Source of the DNA: Lacinutrix neustonica
Lineage (GTDB): Bacteria > Bacteroidota > Bacteroidia > Flavobacteriales > Flavobacteriaceae
Length of the DNA stretch: 64,000 nucleotides
Assembly (NCBI RefSeq): GCF_026625145.1
Contig: NZ_CP113088.1
Coordinates: 1,653,501 to 1,717,500 of the forward strand
Direction of reading: 5' to 3'
Below are positions 20,560-27,654 of this stretch, piece by piece. Positions within the stretch are counted from its first letter, which is position 1; each line of letters opens with the position of its first letter. The position numbers and the translations under genes are program-made. Below the pieces are notes generated by a model. The model was not told where the DNA came from, did not search any database, and saw nothing but the letters and a program-made list of their open reading frames with translations.

Positions 20560-21061
20560 ATCAGGTTATTGTATTTGTTAGATTGGGTCAAATATATTAT
20601 TTATTAGTAATGATTTAATCATTTAAATATTTAATTAATCTTAATACTATGTATTATTATCGTATTATTATTAAATACATTTAACATCATGAATTAAATA
20701 TGTTAAAAAGTATGCGTTTTACGCATTACCACCATTACGCTTTAAACATGCTAATGCCTTGTTTCCACATTCATATTCAATAAAAAAAGTCTTGTTTTTC
20801 TCTGTAGCATTTACCAGTTCATGAAGTCACAGGAAAAAAAGTGCTTTTTTAAACCACATCATTTGCTAAAAAGTACCATCGTAAGATATAAGTATGCTTC
20901 ATTACGGTAAAAACCGTAATGAAAAGTTGAATTTTAACATAAATATATCAATAATCACATTTTTTATATTATACCATAGTATTTATTTTATAGATTTAAA
21001 TAAAATTTATATTAACTCTCCCAAAACTATCAAAATAGACTAACGAATAAACGTTAATAAA
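20560..21061. other. Gene-free AT-rich region before cassette B
   Basis: About 500 bases with no ORF or family I recognise. It contains a perfect 11-bp hairpin at 20898-20923 (arms TTCATTACGGT and ACCGTAATGAA, loop AAAA). It should hold the promoter of cassette B, but no clear TAnnTTTG stands out close to the start. Confidence 0.5.
20898..20923. repeat. Perfect 11-bp inverted repeat
   Basis: Arms 20898-20908 and 20913-20923 with a 4-base loop, in the upstream region of cassette B, 139 bases before the VKOR start. It could be a terminator-like hairpin or an operator for a dimeric regulator. Confidence 0.55.
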
Positions 21062-22673
21062 TTGAAAAACTCACTTATTTATCTTGTAGACCAATTACTG
21101 CGAAAAAATAAAATAAAAATTGATTCTAAGGAATTAAATTTTCAAATACAAAGTCATCCTTCATACCCCAGCTTACATGCCATAACTGGCGTTTTATCAC
21201 ATTTTAATATTGAAAATTTAGCCGTTGAAGTTCCTGTAAATGAAAATACATTACTTCAACTTCCAAACCACTTTTTGGCACAAGTAAAAACACCTGAGGG
21301 ACATGTATTTGTTCTTGTTAATAATAACGGTGTAAACTACACCCTCGTTTTTAATCGTAAAAAATCTAAAAGGGTTTCTGCACAAACATTCTTATTAGAA
21401 TTTACAGGAATTATGGTCGCTGTGGAAAAGGATGAAAATAATGTTTCTATTAAAAAGAGTAACCACAACAAAATATTAGTTTCATTTTTGTTATTTCTTT
21501 TTATAACCCTGTTTTTTATAACAAATAAAAATCCTTTTGACATAATACATTTCGTGCTTTCTGTCATTGGGGTTGGAATTAGTTTATTAATTGTGCAGTA
21601 TGACTTAGGCATAAATTCTAAAATAGTAGACAGTATTTGTTCTCAAGAAAGCAAAACAACAAACTGCGAAACGGTATTAAACTCCAAGGGAGCTTACCTC
21701 CTTAAAAGTTTTAAATTAAGTGATATTAGTTTTATTTACTTCTCTGCTATAAGTTTTGCATGGTTTTTATTAAGTATCGCAAAAATAGAATACAATCCCA
21801 TTATAACAATAAGTATTATAACCATACCTGCAATAATCTACTCTTTATATTATCAAGCCTTTGTTGCAAAGAGTTGGTGCATTCTTTGTTTAACAGTGGT
21901 TTCCATATTAATTCTACAAGCCGCTCTATTCCCTTTTATTGACATCTCTATTTCCAATATAAGCCCCCTAAGTGTTTTACTAATAGTATTCAGTTTTATT
22001 GCAACCACAAGCTTTTGGGTTTTTATTGTTTTAAAACTGAAGAACGAGCAAGATTTTAATAAACTGAAAATTGAATCTATAAAATTTAAAAGAAACTTTG
22101 AACTATTTAATACCCTTTTAGAAAAAAACGAAACGGTGGATACTAGTATACTAAATCCTTCAGAAATAATTTTTGGAAACAAGAAAGCCCATCTTAATAT
22201 CACAATCATTACCAATCCATTCTGCGGACATTGCAAATCTGTACATCATTTAGTAGAAGACCTTTTAAAAGTATACGCCCGCGACGTAAAAATGCGGATC
22301 CGGTTTAATATGAGCACAGAAAATGAGAAAAGTGACGTGGTAAGAATAACCTCAAGACTTCTAGAGATATACCATACAGAAGGAGAAAAACAATGTTTAG
22401 AAGCAATGCATTCCATATATAATGAGCCAAAAGCTGATAAATGGCTATCAAAATGGAATGACTGTAATAATCCGAACCCTATATTCAACTCTTGAAAGAA
22501 GAAAAAGATTGGTGCCGGACGCATAAGATAAACTTTACCCCGAATTATTGATAAATGGGAAGTCTTACCCAAAAGCTTATGATAGAACAGATTTAATTTA
22601 TTTTATTGAAGAACTTTCAGAATGGGTGAACAATAATAATTGTAACACCGTAAAATTAGAACAATATATATAA
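21062..22673 (+). CDS. C39-like / VKOR / thioredoxin fusion, cassette B (two frameshifts)
   Basis: 537 residues after adding one base at 22472-22476 and one at 22540-22544 (both CCGAA, expected CCAGAA). TTG start. Domain order as in cassette A: Cys-less C39-like domain (SHPSYPSLHAITGVLSHF), VKOR TM bundle with CSQESKTTNCETVL and SWCILCLT, TM helix, then thioredoxin domain with NPFCGHCKS. The region after the second break (INFTPELLINGKSYPKAY) matches the substrate-facing part of DsbA-like proteins. Peptide 3 follows. The same disulfide-forming role is inferred. Confidence 0.87.
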
Positions 22674-22679
22674 AAATGA

Positions 22680-22704
22680 CAAAGCCCTCGTATAAAGGGC
22701 TTTG
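22680..22704 (+). terminator. 9-bp hairpin after the VKOR gene, cassette B
   Basis: CAAAGCCCT (22680-22688) pairs with AGGGCTTTG (22696-22704); it starts 6 bases after the stop. It is the counterpart of the hairpin at 15376 in cassette A. Confidence 0.6.
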
Positions 22705-22723
22705 CATTTTGAACACTATTTCT

Positions 22724-22770
22724 CTCGCGAAGAATAGACACATACTGTGAGTGTCTTTAAATGTTCACGG
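22724..22770 (+). promoter_or_regulatory. Leader pseudoknot of peptide 3
   Basis: CTCGCGAA (one base off the palindrome) precedes stem 1 AGACAC (22736-22741) with GTGTCT (22751-22756) and stem 2 CTGTGA (22745-22750) with TCACGG (22765-22770). In stem 2 one pair is a U-G wobble, an intermediate between the C-G of peptide 1 and the U-A of peptide 4. Loops 3, 0, 8 nt; ATG 27 nt downstream. Confidence 0.68.
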
Positions 22771-22797
22771 CAAATATAATTTAAAACTATTTTATTT

Positions 22798-23052
22798 ATG
22801 AAGAATTTAAGAAATTTGGGAAAAGCTTTAACTCCGGCCGAACAAAAAACGATTAATGGCGGTTGTATAGGATGTGGACCAGGGCCTTTTGACCCAATCG
22901 ATGATGGTGGCACGGGCGGTGGCACAGGTGGTGGCAGTTCTTGTGGTGGTTTAACAGTAAACTGTTCTCCAGGGAAATGTTTTAATCCTAGCACTTGTCG
23001 TTGTCAATATGGTGAAGGCGCTGGAGCAGGTATGAATGGAGTATGTCTTTAA
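22798..23052 (+). CDS. Double-glycine leader peptide 3, EGF-like Cys spacing
   Basis: 84 residues, ATG at 22798. The leader MKNLRNLGKALTPAEQ ends TINGG. The core begins CIGC, then has a Gly-rich spacer (GGTGGGTGGGSS), then six Cys as C-x6-C-x4-C-x5-C-x1-C-x13-C. The C-x-C pair and the long last loop fit the loose spacing of EGF-like modules; this is a spacing match only. It has eight Cys in total. It is likely cleaved and exported by the cassette B PCAT. Function unknown. Confidence 0.8.
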   Translation: MKNLRNLGKALTPAEQKTINGGCIGCGPGPFDPIDDGGTGGGTGGGSSCGGLTVNCSPGKCFNPSTCRCQYGEGAGAGMNGVCL

Positions 23053-23073
23053 TTATGTTTTTATTGAAGGTAG

Positions 23074-23100
23074 AAAAGGGAGAGCTGGTCTTTCCCTTTT
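23074..23100 (+). terminator. Hairpin after peptide 3
   Basis: AAAAGGGA (23074-23081) pairs with TCCCTTTT (23093-23100), 22 bases after the peptide 3 stop, running directly into the CCTTTT repeat. Confidence 0.6.
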
Positions 23101-23136
23101 CCTTTTCCTTTTCCTTTTCCTTTTCCTTTTCCTTTT
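23095..23136 (+). repeat. (CCTTTT)7 tandem repeat
   Basis: Seven perfect hexamer units, non-coding, between peptide 3 and the PCAT gene. Simple repeats of this kind change copy number by slippage. Its first unit forms the 3' arm of the terminator, so length changes could affect termination only mildly. Confidence 0.95.
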
Positions 23137-23176
23137 AAATTTAGCAAAACTCAATATCTTCGTTTAAAATATAATT

Positions 23177-23374
23177 ATGGACCAATTTGAATTATTATTC
23201 CTATTATTTTTAATAGTAGTCCTTTTGGTGGTGGAACGCATTGTAATGACTAACTCTAATCCCCACTGTTACTTTAAAATTATTGTATTTTCGAAGCGCG
23301 CGAACCGGTTAACTATTACTTGCGCGCTCTTTTTTATCATCAAACTCAACTTTTTATTTCACTACTATTATTAA
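23177..23374 (+). CDS. Doubtful small membrane ORF
   Basis: 65 codons starting MDQFELLFLLFLIVVLLVV, one strongly hydrophobic segment. TATCTTCG about 20 bases upstream (23156-23163) is close to the -7 consensus. The C-terminal third overlaps a good terminator at 23295-23335, so the full ORF is unlikely to be translated as drawn. A neighbouring frame ends FGGGTHCND, so a short exported peptide cannot be excluded. Not recognised. Confidence 0.25.
   Translation: MDQFELLFLLFLIVVLLVVERIVMTNSNPHCYFKIIVFSKRANRLTITCALFFIIKLNFLFHYYY
23295..23335 (+). terminator. GC-rich terminator before PCAT B
   Basis: AGCGCGC (23295-23301) pairs with GCGCGCT (23322-23328), followed by CTTTTTT. It is a strong intrinsic terminator, implying that a transcript arises between 23137 and 23295 or that peptide 3 transcripts end here. 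Confidence 0.75.
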
Positions 23375-23389
23375 AACAATACTCGATTT

Positions 23390-25582
23390 TTGAAAAAATT
23401 CCCAACATATAAACAAGCCGAATCGAAAGATTGTGGGCCAACCTGCTTAAAAATTGTTGCTAAGTATTATGGCAAGAGTTTGTCTATTACTCAAATTAGA
23501 ACGATTAGCGAGACTACGAGGGAAGGTAGTAACTTACTCAATCTTAGCGATGCAAGTGAAGCCATTGGGTTTCGTTCCTTAGGCGTAAAATTGACATTAG
23601 AAGAATTACAAAAAGCACCATTACCCTGTATTCTGCATTGGAATAAAAACCATTATGTTGTGCTCTACAAAATAAAAAAAGACAGCTACTATATCTCAGA
23701 TCCTGGATATGGATTGATAACCTATACCAAACAAGAGTTTCTTAAATTACGGATTGGTAATAATGCTAAAGAAACGACTCAAGAAGGGGTAGCACTGCTT
23801 TTAGATCCCACACCAAAATTTTATGACAATGAATTTGTTGAAGATGATGAACAAAAATTCAACTTCCGGTATTTATCGAAGTATCTTTTTAAATATAAAA
23901 AGTTTATTATCCAACTTTGTATTGGTCTACTAGCCGCTAGTTTATTACAACTTGTTGTTCCCTTTTTAACTCAAAGCGTTGTAGATGTCGGAATAAAAAA
24001 TCAAGATCTAAACTTTATTTACCTTATTCTATTTGCACAAATTGCTTTGTTTATTGGTAGAACAGGAATAGAAATTATTAGAAGCTGGATACTACTGCAT
24101 ATCAGTACCGTAATTAACATCTCATTAATCTCAGATTTCTTCATTAAATTAATGCTACTGCCCATCTCCTATTTTGATATAAAAATGACAGGAGATTTAC
24201 TACAACGTATCAACGATCATAAACGTATTGAACAGATTTTAACAACATCCTCATTAAACGTGTTGTTTTCTATGGTTAATTTTATAGTGTTTAGCTTTGT
24301 ACTGGTTTATTATAGTTTACAAATTTTTGGGATTTTCTTAATAGGAAGCCTTTTATACTTTATTTGGATTAAGATTTTTCTTAAAAAGCGTGCGACTCTA
24401 GATTACAAACGCTTTTCTGCCCTAAGCCAGGAACAAAGTACCGTGATTGAGCTTATCAATGGTATGCAAGACATTAAACTTCATAATGCCGAAAAACAAA
24501 AACGTTGGGCTTGGGAGCACACACAGGCTCGATTATTTAAAGTGTCTATAAAAAGTTTAGCATTAGAGCAAACACAAAGTGTCGGTTCTTCTTTCATCAA
24601 CGAACTTAAAAATATTTTAATTACCATATTATCTGCAAAATTAGTCATAGATGGAGAAATTACTTTAGGGATGATGTTAGCCATTTCTTACATCGTGGGT
24701 CAATTAAACTCCCCTGTACAACAGCTTATTAGTTTTGTTAGAGAGTTACAAGATGCTAAAATATCGTTAGACCGTCTCAGCGAAATACACAATATGGATA
24801 ATGAGGAAATAGATCCCCAAAATAAAATCAAAGACCTCCCTAAAAGCGGCGCTATACATATAAATAATTTAACTTTTAAATATACAGGATCGGATATTGA
24901 GGTGTTAAAAGCCTTGAATTTAACCATTCCAGCAAACAAAACAACAGCTATTGTAGGCACCAGTGGTAGTGGTAAAACAACCTTAATGAAACTCCTTTTA
25001 GGATACTATAAGCCCAATCAAGGAGACATTTTACTCAATACATTGTCCATACAGAATATCTCACAAAAATCTTGGCGCGACCATTATGGTGTGGTTATGC
25101 AAGAAGGTTATATTTTTAATGATTCCATTGCTAATAATATAGCCATTGGTGAAGACACTGTGGATAAAGAAAGATTAGCTCACGCCATAGACGTCGCAAA
25201 TATTAGGGACTATATAGAATCTTTGCCGCTGAGCTATAATACTAAAATAGGCGCAGAAGGTACGGGATTAAGTACGGGACAAAAACAACGTTTATTTATT
25301 GCAAGGGCAGTATATAAAAATCCGGACTATTTGTTTTTCGATGAAGCAACCAGTGCGTTAGACGCAAATAACGAAAAGGTCATTATGAAAAACTTAGACA
25401 CCTTTTTTCAAGACAAAACAGTTGTTGTTATAGCCCATAGATTAAGTACGGTTAAAAATGCACATCAAATCGTGGTTTTAGACGATGGGAAAATAGTGGA
25501 AAAAGGGAGCCATAAAGAACTCGTCGCTAAAAAAGGCAATTATTATAATCAGGTTAAAAACCAACTAGAACTCGGAAGTTAA
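23390..25582 (+). CDS. Peptidase-containing ABC exporter (PCAT), cassette B
   Basis: 730 residues, unbroken, TTG start. C39 peptidase at residues 1-140 with Cys in KDCGPTCL, His in HWNKNHYVVLY and Asp in ISDPGYG. The ABC transmembrane domain follows (about 160-450), then the ATPase: Walker A GTSGSGKTT, LSTGQKQR, YLFFDEATSALD, IAHRLST. After the signature it has the usual IARAVYKNP. It processes and exports double-glycine peptides. The protein is close to PCAT A but the genes differ at many silent positions until the last 60 bases, where they become nearly identical. Confidence 0.95.
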   Translation: MKKFPTYKQAESKDCGPTCLKIVAKYYGKSLSITQIRTISETTREGSNLLNLSDASEAIGFRSLGVKLTLEELQKAPLPCILHWNKNHYVVLYKIKKDSYYISDPGYGLITYTKQEFLKLRIGNNAKETTQEGVALLLDPTPKFYDNEFVEDDEQKFNFRYLSKYLFKYKKFIIQLCIGLLAASLLQLVVPFLTQSVVDVGIKNQDLNFIYLILFAQIALFIGRTGIEIIRSWILLHISTVINISLISDFFIKLMLLPISYFDIKMTGDLLQRINDHKRIEQILTTSSLNVLFSMVNFIVFSFVLVYYSLQIFGIFLIGSLLYFIWIKIFLKKRATLDYKRFSALSQEQSTVIELINGMQDIKLHNAEKQKRWAWEHTQARLFKVSIKSLALEQTQSVGSSFINELKNILITILSAKLVIDGEITLGMMLAISYIVGQLNSPVQQLISFVRELQDAKISLDRLSEIHNMDNEEIDPQNKIKDLPKSGAIHINNLTFKYTGSDIEVLKALNLTIPANKTTAIVGTSGSGKTTLMKLLLGYYKPNQGDILLNTLSIQNISQKSWRDHYGVVMQEGYIFNDSIANNIAIGEDTVDKERLAHAIDVANIRDYIESLPLSYNTKIGAEGTGLSTGQKQRLFIARAVYKNPDYLFFDEATSALDANNEKVIMKNLDTFFQDKTVVVIAHRLSTVKNAHQIVVLDDGKIVEKGSHKELVAKKGNYYNQVKNQLELGS

Positions 25583-26872
25583 TGTCAAAAAAACTAGAAG
25601 AAATAGAATTAAGAAGTGAGCAGGTACAAGATATCTTATCCTATGTCCCGCATTGGATGATACGCTATGGTAATCTGGTGTTTTTACTATTAATTGTACT
25701 ATTTCTAGCCTTATCGTTTTTTATTAAATATCCGGATGTTATTAGTGCACAAGCCCTAGTAACCACTAAAATCCCTCCTCAAAAAGAGTATGCTAAAATA
25801 ACCAGTCGCATTCAGGCTATATTAGTTAAAGACAATGCTACAGTCACTCCAAATACACCTTTAGCCATTTTAGAGAACACTGCCAATTATAAAGACGTGT
25901 TTTTGCTTAAGAGCATCTTAGATACCATTAAACCAAACACGCAAGCGTTTTACTTCCCAATTAATGACATCCCACTATTGTTTTTAGGCAACATAGATAA
26001 TGATTTTGCCATTTTTGAAAACAATTATATCCAATATGTATTAAATAAAGAATTACAACCCTTTTCTAATGAAGCTTTAGCCAACAAAACAACACTCTCT
26101 GAATTGCACACAAGGTTAGCCAATTCTAAATCGCAATTAGAAATCAACCGTGCTGAACTGGCCTATAAAAAGAACAAATTAGAACGAAACAAAACGCTTT
26201 ATAAAAAAGGAATCATCGCCAAATTGGAGTATGAAAACAATGAGATAGAATATGCGCAAGCCCAGCGAAATTTTAAGAGTTTCGAGGCTTCCATTTCACA
26301 AATACGGGAATCTATAAGTAATGCGAATACCACAAGAAAAGGCAATAAAATTAATAATACCCGGGAAGAAATCAAACTTTTAAAAAATGTTTTACAATCC
26401 TTCAATCAATTAAAAATTGCAATAAAAGATTGGGAAAACACCCACGTGCTCTCCTCTAAATTAAATGGAAAAGTCTCTTTTATGAATTTTAAAACTGTGA
26501 ATGAAACGGTTACCGCTGGTGATCTGGTGTTTACCATCATCCCCAATAAAAATTTGGACTATATCGCGAAATTAAAAACGCCAATTTTAAACTCAGGAAA
26601 ATTAAAAACAGGCCGAGAAAGTAAATATAAGCATAGAAAACTATCCGGAAACTGAATTTGGTTTTTTAACGGGAACTATTAATAAAATCTCCGCCATTCC
26701 AGATGACAAAGGCTTTTATTTAATTGATGTGGAACTCCCAAAACATTTAATAACCTCCTATAATAAAGAAATAAAATTTAAACAAGAAATGCGCGGCAAT
26801 GCCGAAGTTATTACTGAAGACTTAAGGCTAGCAGAACGTTTCTTTTATCAAATTAAAGACATCTTTAAATAG
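25582..26872 (+). CDS. HlyD-family export adaptor, cassette B (one frameshift)
   Basis: 429 residues after removing one base at 26613-26618 (CCGAGA; cassette A reads CCGGA). ATG overlaps the PCAT stop. TM anchor, coiled-coil hairpin and lipoyl-type halves as in cassette A. The two genes differ at roughly a dozen bases in 1.3 kb, and each is broken at a place where the other is intact. That shows the breaks are not inherited. Confidence 0.9.
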
Positions 26873-26884
26873 TAAAAATATGCT

Positions 26885-26930
26885 CTCGCGAGGAATAGAC
26901 GCAAACTGTGAGCGTCTTTAATGATCACAG
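26885..26930 (+). promoter_or_regulatory. Leader element of peptide 4: palindrome plus pseudoknot
   Basis: Palindrome CTCGCGAG (26885-26892). Stem 1 AGACGC (26897-26902) with GCGTCT (26912-26917); stem 2 CTGTGA (26906-26911) with TCACAG (26925-26930). Compared with peptide 1, one pair in each stem has changed on both sides (A-U to G-C; C-G to U-A), so pairing is kept. Loops 3, 0, 7 nt; ATG 26 nt downstream. Confidence 0.7.
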
Positions 26931-26956
26931 CTTATTTAATTTATAAACATTTTATT

Positions 26957-27160
26957 ATGAAACATTTAAAAAATTTAGGAAAAACGTTATCTAATGCTGA
27001 ACAAAAAACAATATTAGGAGGAATAAGGCCCCCTGGAGGACCATGTACAGATTCAAACATCGATTGCTATCTAACTGGAAATGATGGCTGCCCGCCTCGT
27101 CAAGGTTGCTTTTTAAGCAATGATGATAATAATCCATCTGCATATTGCAGATGCCTATAA
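26957..27160 (+). CDS. Double-glycine leader peptide 4, six-Cys core
   Basis: 67 residues from the ATG at 26957 (MKHLKNLGKTLSNAEQ), leader ending TILGG. The core of about 45 residues has six Cys as C-x6-C-x7-C-x5-C-x12-C-x1-C and ends CRCL. Spacing differs from peptide 1. It is the last gene of cassette B, placed after HlyD instead of before PCAT. Function unknown; three disulfides are possible. Confidence 0.8.
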   Translation: MKHLKNLGKTLSNAEQKTILGGIRPPGGPCTDSNIDCYLTGNDGCPPRQGCFLSNDDNNPSAYCRCL

Positions 27161-27171
27161 TCTTGTAAGTA

Positions 27172-27203
27172 AATGGCCTTGCTCTTTTTTCAGCAAGGCC
27201 ATT
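27172..27203 (+). terminator. Terminator after peptide 4
   Basis: AATGGCCTTGCT and AGCAAGGCCATT form a perfect 12-bp stem 11 bases after the stop; it ends cassette B. Confidence 0.75.
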
Positions 27204-27601
27204 ATAAAATAATCTTGAAGAAAGTCTAAAACATAGATAAACAGACACCACATATTTTGGTCCATCTATCAAAAAAAGGGAGCTAAGCCTTACGGAAAAC
27301 GTATCCATACCAAAAATTAGATAAAGAAAAAAAGCCAAAGCGGTCTTCACTACAATGAAGTTCATTCATTCCTACTGATTGGACAGACTCATCTTATTAG
27401 GTCGAAAATAATATCGCAAGACTCCCACAGTCACTCTTCTCAAGCGGCATTTAAATAGACGTACTAGCCGAAGGATTATAAAAAGAGCCTCTTCTAATGT
27501 TTATTAGCGCAGTAGTCTGCGAGTATACGACAGTCTATATTTCAGATTCTGTAATTAGAAATCAGTCAGCAAAACTTTCATATAACAAGGAAATTAAAAA
27601 T
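27204..27601. other. Gene-free region between cassette B and valS
   Basis: About 400 bases with no plausible gene. I found no leader-peptide remnant, repeat or RNA gene in it. It marks the right border of the accessory region. Confidence 0.5.
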
Positions 27602-27633
27602 AAAGAGCCTTTTCAAATCTGAAAAGGCTCTTT
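27602..27633. terminator. Terminator downstream of valS
   Basis: 14-bp perfect stem AAAGAGCCTTTTCA / TGAAAAGGCTCTTT with loop AATC, 22 bases beyond the valS stop on the minus strand. Confidence 0.85.
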
Positions 27634-27654
27634 AAATTATTTTCTTTTAATGTT

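Noticed and set aside
19736..27160. Transposon or integrase-borne origin of the cassettes
   Set aside because: No transposase, integrase, tRNA border or terminal inverted repeats were seen between 7 and 27.6 kb.
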